A DNA stretch of 15,904 nt from JAGPFW01 sp964535155 (lineage in GTDB: Bacteria > Patescibacteriota > WWE3 > UBA101185 > UBA10185). Where the stretch lies: contig CAZHSR010000020.1 of assembly GCA_964535155.1 (NCBI GenBank), positions 1-15,904 on the forward strand. The letters are read 5' to 3'. The notes under the pieces were generated by a model, which saw only the letters and a program-made list of their open reading frames with translations, did no database searches and was not told the DNA's origin. The position numbers and the translations under genes are program-made. The stretch's first letter is position 1. Each line of letters starts with the position of its first letter. Of the stretch, positions 6,853-14,063 are shown one piece after another.

Positions 6853-8058
6853 GTGAAAGTATTAACAGACCAAAAATTAATAGATGTATTCCTTAACCGA
6901 GGAGTTGAAGCAATTTATCCTTCAAAGGAAGCCCTAAGAGAAAAACTTTTATCAGGGCAAAAACTTAAAGTTTATCAAGGCTTTGACCCTTCGGGGCCAT
7001 ATCTTCACATTGGACATGCCATGGGAATTCGCGCTTTAAGAATTCTCCAGCAACTAGGGCATGAAGTTATTTTCTTGGTTGGGGATTACACTGCAAAAAT
7101 TGGGGATCCAGATAAATCCAGTACACGCAAAATCCTTTCGGATAGGGAAATTGAACAAAACATGAAAGGATGGAAGGAACAAGCGGCGCAACTGATAGAT
7201 TTCTCGGGGGAGAATGCCGTTAAATTTGAGCGCAACAGTAAATGGCTTTCCAAGTTGAACCTGGAAAAGCTTTTGGAACTTATGTCAAATACCACCGTGC
7301 AACAGATGATTGAGCGAGATTTATTTCAAAACCGCCTAACCGAAGGGAATCCTATTGGTCTGCATGAATTTATGTACCCACTTTTGCAGGGGTATGACGG
7401 TGTTGCAATGCAAGTGGATATGGAAATGGGGGGAACTGATCAAATTTTTAATATGCTTATGGGGCGCCAATTAACAAAGGCATATTTACAAAAGGAAAAG
7501 TTTGTTAGAGCCAACAAATTGATGCCCGCACCAGAAGGGCTGACAATGAGTAAAACTAAAGGAAATGGCATTAATTTGGCTGACAAACCTGAGACAATTT
7601 ACGGAAAAGCCATGTCATATCCTGACAATTTGATTACAACTGGTTTTGAACTTTTGACGGATATTCCCATGGAAGAAATTGCTGAAATGCAAAAGGCTAT
7701 TGATTCGGGACAAAATCCCATGGAATTTAAGAAAAAGATGGCGTTTGAAATTGTTCGGTTGGTAAAGGGAGAAAAAGCCGCACAAGAGGCACAGGGGTTC
7801 TTTGAGAAAACCGTCCAAAACGAAGAGATACCTGCGGACATACCAGAGATTTCTGTAGAAGGCGAAAAACCTTTGGTGGAAAACTTGATGCAAATAGATT
7901 CTTCTCTTTCTAAAGGGCAAATAAAAAGAGTTGTAGAACAAGGGGGACTGAGTATAAACGGTGAGAAAATTACAGATCCTATGGTGAAAACAGCAGATGT
8001 AGTAAAATCAGGCGATATTATAAAGCTAGGAAAGAGGAATTATGCCAAAGTTAAATAA
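6853..8058 (+). CDS. tyrS: Tyrosyl-tRNA synthetase
   Basis: Cytoplasmic class I synthetase, ATP plus Tyr plus tRNA-Tyr. 401 residues, close to the usual length. A Rossmann fold carries HIGH (52-55) after VYQGFDPSGPYL and the second signature TMSKTKGN (MSKT at 232-235). The substrate region includes GYDGVAMQVDMEMGGTDQIFN. A C-terminal S4 RNA-binding domain (about 340-401: LSKGQIKRVVEQGGLSINGE) recognises the tRNA. The start is GTG, supported by the extended -10 that ends 6 nt upstream. The last 17 nt overlap the start of the next gene, whose RBS lies inside tyrS. Confidence 0.97.
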   Translation: MKVLTDQKLIDVFLNRGVEAIYPSKEALREKLLSGQKLKVYQGFDPSGPYLHIGHAMGIRALRILQQLGHEVIFLVGDYTAKIGDPDKSSTRKILSDREIEQNMKGWKEQAAQLIDFSGENAVKFERNSKWLSKLNLEKLLELMSNTTVQQMIERDLFQNRLTEGNPIGLHEFMYPLLQGYDGVAMQVDMEMGGTDQIFNMLMGRQLTKAYLQKEKFVRANKLMPAPEGLTMSKTKGNGINLADKPETIYGKAMSYPDNLITTGFELLTDIPMEEIAEMQKAIDSGQNPMEFKKKMAFEIVRLVKGEKAAQEAQGFFEKTVQNEEIPADIPEISVEGEKPLVENLMQIDSSLSKGQIKRVVEQGGLSINGEKITDPMVKTADVVKSGDIIKLGKRNYAKVK

Positions 8059-8350
8059 ATTTTTTATGGAAAAGCTTAATTTGTTGGGGCAGAAGGTGTT
8101 TTTATTAAGGAAGAGGATGAGGGAGAAGTCACCTAATTGGGGGAATGCTTTTATTAAGGTGAGAAATGTACCTGCTAATTTGATTGCGAAATTTAAAAAG
8201 CAAAAGTCTCAAAATAAAAAGAAAAGAACAATAAAGCAAATCAAAAAATCCGCAAAGAAGCTGTTTAAGAAAAAGACTGTTGTAAAAGTAATAATTATTA
8301 TTGCCACAGCTTCCATGCTAATCCCTTTATTCTTGCCCTTCTTCGGGTAA
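8042..8350 (+). CDS. Small very basic protein with one C-terminal membrane helix
   Basis: 102 residues, strongly Lys/Arg-rich over residues 1-79 (runs such as KKQKSQNKKKRTIKQIKK), then a hydrophobic end (VVKVIIIIATASMLIPLFLPFFG) that looks like one tail-anchor-type helix. The N-terminus probably stays in the cytoplasm and could bind RNA, DNA or membrane phosphate. Family unknown. AGAGG (8033-8037) stands 4 nt before the ATG, inside the end of tyrS, so expression is probably coupled to tyrS. It ends 25 nt before recG. Confidence 0.7.
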   Translation: MPKLNKFFMEKLNLLGQKVFLLRKRMREKSPNWGNAFIKVRNVPANLIAKFKKQKSQNKKKRTIKQIKKSAKKLFKKKTVVKVIIIIATASMLIPLFLPFFG

Positions 8351-8375
8351 GGATTATCCTGTAAACTTATAGCAA

Positions 8376-10421
8376 ATGCTTCGATTAAGAGATGACATAT
8401 CAAAAACACCCAAAATAGGACCTAAATATAAAAGTCTGCTAAATAGGCTAAATGTCAGAACAATAGGAGACATATTGTATCATTTCCCATTTAGGTATGA
8501 AGACCGTTCCAATATGAAAAGTATTGCCAATTTACAAACTGGTGAAAAAGCTGTTGTTACGGCTAAAATAACATCGGTTAGGAATGTGTTTACAAAAAAC
8601 AGAAAAAAGATAACTAGGGCAACCGCAAAAGACGATACTGGAGAGATTCAGCTAATTTGGTTTAACATGCACTTTATTTCGAGAAGCATCAGAGTAGGGG
8701 AGACCTATTTAATTTTTGGGAAGGTGGAACAATTTGAGAACAAAAATACATTCATTGTTCCTGAAATGGAAGAACTTGATGACGAATTGATACACATTGG
8801 ACGAATTGTCCCAATTTATCCAACAACGGAAGGAATTAGCACTAAATGGCTAAGAACCAGAATAAACGACCTCTTGAATGGGAAAACGGAATTGGAGGAA
8901 GTTTCTGAATTTTTACCAATAAAAATCCTTAAAAAACGAAAATTTATTCAATGGCATGAAGCAATTCGTCAAATTCACTTTCCAAAAGATTTCTTGCTTT
9001 TGGAAAAGGCTAGGCAACGCCTTGCATACGAGGAATTATTTACCGAACTTTATCAGGCATCCCTAATTGAGAAAAGATGGAAGACTAAAACTAAAGCTAT
9101 TCCTCTAAAACCAAGAGAAAAAGGAGAAATTATTGCTGAATTCATAAAGTCTCTTCCTTTTGAGCTGACAGAAAGCCAAAAAATAACAATAAAAGACATT
9201 TTGCAGGATCTGGAAAAACCACATCCAATGAACAGGCTTTTGGAAGGGGATGTGGGAACTGGAAAAACAATTGTGGCTGTTGTTGCAGCATTTCAGGCTT
9301 TGCTAAACAATACTTCGGTTTTGTACATGGCTCCAACCGAAATACTGGCACAACAACATTTTGAGACTTTTAATAAATTTTTGGGGAAACAGGGGATAGA
9401 GATAAAGCTGGTAACGCAAAGCACAAAAAAGAAAAGCGAGGTTGAAGAAACTTCCAGCGAAAAGCCATGCATAAAAATAGGAACACACGCCCTTTTATAT
9501 CAACAAAAAAACTATGAAAATTTAGGACTGGTGATTATAGACGAGCAACATCGGTTTGGAGTTGAGCAAAGAACACAACTTTTGCAAACTAACAAAAACG
9601 GCTTAACACCACATTTGCTAACCATGACAGCAACACCAATTCCAAGGACATTGGCACTAACGCTTTATGGAGATTTAGATATTTCGGTTTTAAGAGAGCA
9701 TCCAAATAAACAGCGACAAATTATTACAAAAGTTATTCCAACAACAAAACAGGAAGAAATTTACAAATGGGTAGCACAGCAGAATTTAAGCACTTTTATA
9801 GTTTGCCCTTTTATAGAGGAGAGTTCGGCTGAAAATTTGGAAAATGTAAAAGCAGCAAAAGCTGAATTTGAGAAATTAAAAAACGGGGTATTTAGTGAGC
9901 AAAAGTGTGCCTTGTTACATGGAAAAATGACATCGCAAGAAAAGGCAGAAATAATTGAGAAATTTCGTGAAAAGAGAGTACAAGTCCTAATTTCCACACC
10001 AGTGATAGAAGTTGGCATAGATGTTCCTGACGCGGATGTAATGGTTATTGAAAGTGCTGAAAGATATGGACTGGCTTCCTTGCATCAATTGCGAGGGCGC
10101 GTGGGAAGGGGAATAAAAAAAGGATTTTGTTTTGTTTTCCCAACTCAATATTCCAAAAAGTCTTATTCTAGGCTAAAAAATTTGGAAGAAACCTTGGACG
10201 GCCTAAAACTTGCAGAAATAGATTTAAAGTTGCGGGGCCAAGGGGATATTTTTGGCACACTTCAACATGGGTTTTTGGATTTTAAATTGGCAGATGTAAA
10301 TGATTTGGATTTTGTAAGGATGGTTAGGGAAGATGTGGATGAGATTGCAAAGACGCCAGAGGAGTTTCCGTTATTGAAAAAGTATTTAGAAATGCGGAAA
10401 GGGGTTGTGGGGAAAAATTAG
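8376..10421 (+). CDS. recG: ATP-dependent DNA helicase RecG
   Basis: Branch-migrating helicase that reverses stalled replication forks and processes recombination intermediates. 681 residues, typical length. The N-terminal wedge/OB region (about 1-190: IGDILYHFPFRYEDRS, GEKAVVTAKITSV, ATAKDDTGEIQLIWFN) precedes the helicase core: Walker A GDVGTGKT (about residue 290), APTEILAQQH, Walker B box DEQHRFG (about 388), TATPIPRTLAL, and motifs V-VI with STPVIEVGIDVPDA and QLRGRVGRG (about 570). The C-terminal TRG-like region includes LKLRGQGDIFGTLQHG. No key residue appears missing. No Shine-Dalgarno site precedes ATG 8376; TAAACT (8362-8367), 8 nt upstream, could be a weak -10, or the gene may be read through from tyrS. 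Confidence 0.96.
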   Translation: MLRLRDDISKTPKIGPKYKSLLNRLNVRTIGDILYHFPFRYEDRSNMKSIANLQTGEKAVVTAKITSVRNVFTKNRKKITRATAKDDTGEIQLIWFNMHFISRSIRVGETYLIFGKVEQFENKNTFIVPEMEELDDELIHIGRIVPIYPTTEGISTKWLRTRINDLLNGKTELEEVSEFLPIKILKKRKFIQWHEAIRQIHFPKDFLLLEKARQRLAYEELFTELYQASLIEKRWKTKTKAIPLKPREKGEIIAEFIKSLPFELTESQKITIKDILQDLEKPHPMNRLLEGDVGTGKTIVAVVAAFQALLNNTSVLYMAPTEILAQQHFETFNKFLGKQGIEIKLVTQSTKKKSEVEETSSEKPCIKIGTHALLYQQKNYENLGLVIIDEQHRFGVEQRTQLLQTNKNGLTPHLLTMTATPIPRTLALTLYGDLDISVLREHPNKQRQIITKVIPTTKQEEIYKWVAQQNLSTFIVCPFIEESSAENLENVKAAKAEFEKLKNGVFSEQKCALLHGKMTSQEKAEIIEKFREKRVQVLISTPVIEVGIDVPDADVMVIESAERYGLASLHQLRGRVGRGIKKGFCFVFPTQYSKKSYSRLKNLEETLDGLKLAEIDLKLRGQGDIFGTLQHGFLDFKLADVNDLDFVRMVREDVDEIAKTPEEFPLLKKYLEMRKGVVGKN

Positions 10422-10452
10422 GGGAGGCTTTTGCAAATAAAAAGGTCGTTGT

Positions 10453-10499
10453 TAAAAGAAAAGAGTGACTTTTAAGCATATTTGCCCAAAAATCACTCT
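10453..10499 (-). terminator. Rho-independent terminator of the HNH operon
   Basis: Minus strand: AGAGTGA (10499-10493) pairs with TCACTCT (10468-10462). The stem extends inward through a G-U pair and TTTT/AAAA, and the T-rich tail is TTTCTTTTAA. It lies 30 nt past the HNH stop. The plus strand has no T-rich tail here, so recG (stop at 10421) is not obviously ended by it. Confidence 0.75.
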
Positions 10500-10529
10500 G
10501 TAGAACACTCCCGCAAATGCTCATAACTT

Positions 10530-10850
10530 CTACCATGAGTATGCAGGAGCCTTCTTTGGTACCTTCCAACCTCGACGCATAATGCCCTCCCTTTCTATGC
10601 GCCTCTGTATCAATCCCACAGAACGGGGGTCATCCAAACCCCGCATACGAAGCTTCTTGTGGGCTTTCAGGTGGTCGTCTCTACATAGCAACCTTATATT
10701 TGAGAGACTATCTTTACCACCCGCACTGGTTGGAATTATGTGGTGAAATTCCAACATATATCCAGAGCTCCAGGCTCTGCCACATTCTTCGCATTTCCAA
10801 CCAACTTTCCGTCCGTGCTCCATGCGCATTGCCTTTGGAAAGGCCCCCAT
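10530..10850 (-). CDS. HNH endonuclease-type protein
   Basis: 106 residues with a complete HNH (beta-beta-alpha metal) fold: a first Cys pair (KCEECG, residues about 19-24), the LEFHHIIPTSAGGKDSLSNIRLLC core with the HH and Asn of the signature, then DDHLKAH. In this family the His residues and Asn hold one metal ion and cut DNA; a Cys/His set may hold a structural zinc. The C-terminus is basic (RRGWKVPKKAP). Start ATG 10850 has an excellent RBS (AGGAGG, 10862-10857, 6 nt before it). The gene lies 22 nt downstream of a 68-residue gene and both share a terminator. Base composition is GC-richer than the flanks, suggesting transfer. Whether it serves phage, restriction or another mobile element is not visible. 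Confidence 0.88.
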   Translation of the reverse strand: MGAFPKAMRMEHGRKVGWKCEECGRAWSSGYMLEFHHIIPTSAGGKDSLSNIRLLCRDDHLKAHKKLRMRGLDDPRSVGLIQRRIEREGIMRRGWKVPKKAPAYSW

Positions 10851-10872
10851 TCCGCACCTCCTGCGGCGCTAG

Positions 10873-11079
10873 CTACATTGTGCTTGTGTGTTCCCTAATC
10901 CATTTGGAAGAGGCTGCAAAGTACCAACCATCTAGGCCTCCCCCAACAACCTTCCAAATCTCTTCACCATGGTGAGTATCCCTTCGGATGAGGGTTCCTT
11001 CGGGGAGATTGGTATTACGCTGAAGTTCCCCAAGATACAAAATCACTTCCACATCAAATCTCAACCTCTTAGTATCCAT
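10873..11079 (-). CDS. Small unknown protein upstream of the HNH gene
   Basis: 68 residues beginning MDTKRLRFDVEVILYLGELQ and containing EGTLIRRDTHHGEEIWKVVGGG, then a Trp-rich end (GWYFAASSKWIREHTSTM). It looks like a small mainly beta-strand soluble protein; no family recognised. It has a strong RBS (AGGAGG, 11090-11085, 5 nt before ATG 11079) and is followed after 22 nt by the HNH gene, so the two form an operon. Composition is GC-richer than flanking core genes. It may be a partner or regulator of the nuclease, but this is only inferred from position. Confidence 0.7.
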   Translation of the reverse strand: MDTKRLRFDVEVILYLGELQRNTNLPEGTLIRRDTHHGEEIWKVVGGGLDGWYFAASSKWIREHTSTM

Positions 11080-11111
11080 CTCTTCCTCCTCCTATTTAGT
11101 TTTAAAGGTAC

Positions 11112-11152
11112 AAAAAAAGCAGGAGACCCTGCCAATTGCTCAAATCTTGAGC
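11112..11152 (-). promoter_or_regulatory. Two-hairpin leader with a terminator-like second stem, upstream of the HNH operon
   Basis: On the minus strand a first hairpin GCTCAA-GAT-TTGAGC (11152-11138) is followed by GCAGG-GTCT-CCTGC (11132-11119) and then seven T (11118-11112). The second element has the form of an intrinsic terminator, yet it sits 33 nt upstream of ATG 11079 and no minus-strand gene precedes it. It may therefore attenuate the operon. No known riboswitch class was recognised. Confidence 0.5.
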
Positions 11153-11160
11153 CTCTTAAA

Positions 11161-11169
11161 TGTATATCA
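11161..11169 (-). promoter_or_regulatory. Possible promoter of the HNH operon
   Basis: Minus strand TGATATACA (11169-11161) resembles an extended -10 and would start a leader of about 75 nt that contains both hairpins. No good -35 was found, so this is tentative. Confidence 0.35.
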
Positions 11170-11226
11170 GGTTAAATTTGGAATAACCACTCAAAGTGAT
11201 TAGTGGAAGATGCCATTTTTTCCAGA

Positions 11227-11235
11227 TGCTATAAT
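11227..11235 (+). promoter_or_regulatory. Extended -10 promoter of the glycosyltransferase gene (leaderless geometry)
   Basis: TGCTATAAT (hexamer 11230-11235) is a perfect extended -10 and ends 7 nt before ATG 11243. It lies inside the open frame that begins at ATG 11210, so it argues for the downstream start. Confidence 0.7.
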
Positions 11236-11242
11236 TTTCGTA

Positions 11243-12697
11243 ATGACAGAAAACCCCCATAAAAAAGGAAATTGGCAAAAACTAGCCTTAATTTCAATAT
11301 TTCTTCTAACCGCTTTCCTAAGATTTTTTCAACTTGGCTACTCAAACTTTTATCCCGATGAAACAAAAACCTTCCACATGAGAAAAGATGTTGCCATTAC
11401 AGACTTTTTACTTAATCAAAGAAAGGGACCTGTCCAGTTTTTGGTCTCTTGGTCAACCGAAAAACTCTTTGGAAATTATGATGAACTTTACACAAGAGCT
11501 CCTTTTGCACTTGCGGGAACCCTTTTGGTTGTGGCTTTTTATCTGTTTATAAAAAAATTATTTAACGAAAAGATTGCTACTATAGCAACGCTTTTATTTA
11601 GCCTGAATGGATTTTTTATTGCCTTTGGGAGAACGGCTCAGTATCAAAGCTTTCTTCTACTTTTTGCTTTTATTTCGCTTTTTGCATTATTAAATTTTTT
11701 TACTGAACCCCAACCGAAAAAAGAACGCCTATACCTAATGATTTCCTCGGTTACTTTGGCTTTAGCATTTTTAACTCATTGGGATGCAATTTTTATAGCG
11801 TTTGTTATAGCTTTTCTCTTAATAAGAGCACTTTTTACAAGAGAAAAAAGTCTAAAAACTATAATTTTATTTTGTGTAATTCCTTTTGTGGTAATACTTT
11901 CTGTCTTTTATGTCCCTTATTTTACAAAGGGATATTTTTCCGAACATACCGCCAGCTACATTACTAACCGACTTACGGGGGCAAAAACTTTGCCCAACAA
12001 TAGCTTTACAACTTTTGAAATGTATAATCCCCACAAAATTGGGTCATTAATACTTGCTTCTGGCGTTTTGGGTCTTTTTTGGATAATTTTTAAACATGAA
12101 AAAGTTCCATATAAAGATGCTGTACTACTAGGCGTAATATGGTTTTTAATTCCTTTTATTACATTTGAAATAATATTTAGTAGCCCAGGTACACACATTT
12201 TAAACTACATAATCCCGTTAATTATTCTCGCTGGATATGCCTTTGCTCAACTTGACGACAGTCTCACCAAAAGAGCACAACTATTTTTTAGATCCTTTGG
12301 AAGTCTTGCATTTTGCATATACGCAATAATTCAAATTAAAACCTTTATACCAGCTTTTAACTCTGGATACCCCTGGAATAAAAACATTAATAAAGACGAA
12401 ATCCAACTTTTCCTATACGGATTTCCCTACAATAGAGGATGGCCTCAGATACGAGAATACTTTAATAAAAGCTCCATTCATGATTTTGCAACAAATGACA
12501 ACATTGTTACTGGTAAATTTTATCTTTTTGGAGTTAGTGCAAAGAAGGCTAAAGACTCACCAGAATTTTATATTTATGTACACAAAAATCATCAATTTAA
12601 TTCAGAACTGGAAATTGAGCCTTCCCAATATGAATTAAAAGAGCAATTATATGTGGAAGGAAGACTTACTGCCGAAATATATAAAATCATAAAATAA
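11243..12697 (+). CDS. Multi-pass membrane glycosyltransferase, GT-C / PMT-like (family 39 type)
   Basis: 484 residues from ATG 11243. The first membrane helix (KLALISIFLLTAFLRFF) is followed by the first outer loop with YSNFYPDETKTF, where the Asp-Glu pair matches the catalytic acidic site of PMT/ArnT-type GT-C enzymes. Many further hydrophobic helices follow (for example FALAGTLLVVAFYLFI, SFLLLFAFISLFALLNFF, TLALAFLTHWDAIFIAFVIA) and then a soluble C-terminal part of about 120 residues. Such enzymes move a sugar from a polyprenyl-phosphate donor to protein, lipid or glycan on the outer face. Donor and acceptor cannot be told from sequence. An in-frame ATG at 11210 is rejected because the promoter lies between the two starts. 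Confidence 0.85.
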   Translation: MTENPHKKGNWQKLALISIFLLTAFLRFFQLGYSNFYPDETKTFHMRKDVAITDFLLNQRKGPVQFLVSWSTEKLFGNYDELYTRAPFALAGTLLVVAFYLFIKKLFNEKIATIATLLFSLNGFFIAFGRTAQYQSFLLLFAFISLFALLNFFTEPQPKKERLYLMISSVTLALAFLTHWDAIFIAFVIAFLLIRALFTREKSLKTIILFCVIPFVVILSVFYVPYFTKGYFSEHTASYITNRLTGAKTLPNNSFTTFEMYNPHKIGSLILASGVLGLFWIIFKHEKVPYKDAVLLGVIWFLIPFITFEIIFSSPGTHILNYIIPLIILAGYAFAQLDDSLTKRAQLFFRSFGSLAFCIYAIIQIKTFIPAFNSGYPWNKNINKDEIQLFLYGFPYNRGWPQIREYFNKSSIHDFATNDNIVTGKFYLFGVSAKKAKDSPEFYIYVHKNHQFNSELEIEPSQYELKEQLYVEGRLTAEIYKIIK

Positions 12698-12703
12698 ATT
12701 AGG

Positions 12704-12712
12704 TGATATAAT
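12704..12712 (+). promoter_or_regulatory. Extended -10 promoter of rsmD (leaderless geometry)
   Basis: TGATATAAT (hexamer TATAAT 12707-12712) is a perfect extended -10 ending 6 nt before ATG 12719. It begins only a few nt after the stop of the glycosyltransferase gene. Confidence 0.7.
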
Positions 12713-12718
12713 GCCTTA

Positions 12719-13258
12719 ATGACAAGAGTAACTACAGGAAGTGCAAAAAACAAAAATTTAATTTCACCCGATATACCCGAATTTAGGGCAGTTCAAGAAA
12801 TTGCAAAATCTGCAGTTTTTTCTGTTTTAGGGGAGGAAATTGTAAACAGCAATTGCCTAGACCTTTTTGCAGGAAGCGGAAACATGGGAATAGAGGCACT
12901 TAGTAGAGGTGCTGCTTGGTGCGACTTTGTGGATGCAAACAAAAAATCGGTGGAGGCGATAGAAAAAAACCTAATTAATTGTGGCCTTAGAGAAAAAGCA
13001 GAAATTTATAAACAAGAAGCTGTAAAATTTGTGGCAAATGCCCCGGAAAAATACGAATTCATTTTTTTAGACCCTTTTTATGCCGATGTGAAGCACAAAT
13101 ACTTAATGGAGTTGCTTCCAGAAATTTTAGATGAAAACGGAATTATAGTCTTCTTTCATGGAGAGAATTTGGAAGTTAGCGATTTATTGGAAAAATCTTC
13201 GGTTAAAATTTTTGATTCAAGAAAATATGGAAAGTGTTTTGTGGACTTTTTGAAATAG
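12719..13258 (+). CDS. rsmD: 16S rRNA (guanine-N2)-methyltransferase RsmD-type
   Basis: SAM-dependent methyltransferase expected to modify 16S rRNA (G966 in E. coli numbering) during 30S assembly. 179 residues, normal length. The N-terminus (TRVTTGSAKNKNL, RAVQEIAKSAVFSVLG) matches the RsmD start; motif I is LDLFAGSGNMGIEALSRGA (about 46-64), and the catalytic motif IV region is EFIFLDPFYADVKH. In most RsmD this motif is DPPY or DPPF; here the second Pro is Phe. The gene is on its own promoter and is followed by rpmF. The family call is good; altered activity is possible. Confidence 0.88.
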   Translation: MTRVTTGSAKNKNLISPDIPEFRAVQEIAKSAVFSVLGEEIVNSNCLDLFAGSGNMGIEALSRGAAWCDFVDANKKSVEAIEKNLINCGLREKAEIYKQEAVKFVANAPEKYEFIFLDPFYADVKHKYLMELLPEILDENGIIVFFHGENLEVSDLLEKSSVKIFDSRKYGKCFVDFLK

Positions 13259-13281
13259 AAAAGTGCAACAATAAGCTATTC

Positions 13282-13345
13282 TTGACAAAAACCCCAAAGA
13301 ACCTTATATTTAGCCAGTTGAACCGCCCAAAAGTTACTATATAAT
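13282..13345 (+). promoter_or_regulatory. Tandem promoters of rpmF
   Basis: P1: TTGACA (13282-13287), 17 nt, TATATT (13305-13310). P2: TTGAAC (13318-13323), 16 nt, TATAAT (13340-13345). Both point at rpmF and leave leaders of roughly 46 and 10 nt. Unlike the leaderless genes nearby, rpmF has a Shine-Dalgarno site (AAAGGA, 13352-13357). Confidence 0.6.
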
Positions 13346-13362
13346 AAAAAGAAAGGAAAACC

Positions 13363-13518
13363 ATGCCAGTACCAAAGAGAAGGCACAGTAAAAGCCGAAG
13401 CAAAATAAAAAGATATAACCACTATGTTAAAAAGCTAAAGGAAAAGGTTAAGAATGTAGTGGAAGTAAGACAAGGGGTATTTAAAAGACCTCATGTTGAA
13501 GAAGAAATAAAACTTTAA
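13363..13518 (+). CDS. rpmF: Ribosomal protein L32 (bL32)
   Basis: Read by hand: 51 residues starting MPVPKRRHSKSRSKIKRYNH and ending RPHVEEEIKL. The start matches the conserved xVPKRxxSKSR opening of bL32, and the protein is strongly basic, as expected for a 50S component. The four Cys of zinc-binding L32 forms are absent, so this is a Cys-free type. ATG 13363 is supported by AAAGGA 6 nt upstream. It lies between rsmD and nusB, in keeping with a ribosome-making cluster. Confidence 0.9.
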   Translation: MPVPKRRHSKSRSKIKRYNHYVKKLKEKVKNVVEVRQGVFKRPHVEEEIKL

Positions 13519-13574
13519 AAATTAGTCTGTAGGCTAAAAGCTGACAAAAAGTCTAACAAAAGCAAAAAGCCAAT

Positions 13575-13583
13575 TGATAAAAT
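13575..13583 (+). promoter_or_regulatory. Extended -10 promoter of nusB (near-leaderless)
   Basis: TGATAAAAT (hexamer TAAAAT 13578-13583) ends 9 nt before ATG 13593, leaving at most 2-3 nt of leader. No Shine-Dalgarno site is seen. Confidence 0.6.
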
Positions 13584-13592
13584 AAAACTGCC

Positions 13593-14048
13593 ATGAAAGG
13601 ACACCTAGACGAAAGACACACAGCCCGAAAAGTAGCACTTTCAACTGCTTACTGCATGTTGCAACAGGAGGGCAACTTAGAGTCGTGCTTAGACCTTTCG
13701 GTGGAGAATTTGCAACTAGAACCAGAAACTTGGGATAAAGCTTTAACACAAGAAATTCTCACAGGAATTACAACTCACAAAGAAAAGATTGATCAAGTGA
13801 TTCAAGATAGTGCTCCACAATGGCCACTTGACAAAATTTTTAAAATTGATTTAGTAATAATGCAAATGGCAGTGTTTGAGTTACTTTTTAACAAAGTCGA
13901 GGCTACAAAAGCCCCGCCAAAAGTAATTATTGACGAAGCCATTGAGCTTGCCAAGGAATTTGGCAATGAAACATCTAGTAAATTTGTAAATGGGGTGTTA
14001 GGCTCCATTTTAGAAGATAAAAATCTAAAAGACAAAGTGGAAAGTTAA
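13593..14048 (+). CDS. nusB: Transcription antitermination factor NusB
   Basis: All-helical RNA-binding factor that joins NusE (S10) on boxA of rRNA transcripts and keeps polymerase elongating. 151 residues, normal length. It has the N-terminal ARKVALSTAYCMLQQEG and the highly conserved C-terminal stretch VIIDEAIELAKEFGNETSSKFVNGVLGSI. ATG 13593 follows an extended -10 by 9 nt. It is followed after 15 nt by the acyl-carrier-like gene, and the genes to the KH gene at 15728 are probably one transcript. Confidence 0.95.
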   Translation: MKGHLDERHTARKVALSTAYCMLQQEGNLESCLDLSVENLQLEPETWDKALTQEILTGITTHKEKIDQVIQDSAPQWPLDKIFKIDLVIMQMAVFELLFNKVEATKAPPKVIIDEAIELAKEFGNETSSKFVNGVLGSILEDKNLKDKVES

Positions 14049-14063
14049 AATTTAAAAGAAAAT

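Noticed and set aside
11181..11206. Overlapping inverted repeats around CCACTCAAAGTGATTAGTGG as an operator
   Set aside because: The stems are 4-5 bp in AT-rich sequence with no repeat elsewhere; not strong enough to call.
11210..11242. Start of the glycosyltransferase at ATG 11210
   Set aside because: A perfect extended -10 (11227-11235) lies between this ATG and ATG 11243, and the extra 11 residues add nothing family-like.
13519..13574. Imperfect hairpin between rpmF and nusB as a terminator
   Set aside because: The stem TTAGTCT/AGTCTAA has a central mismatch, a long loop and no T-tract.
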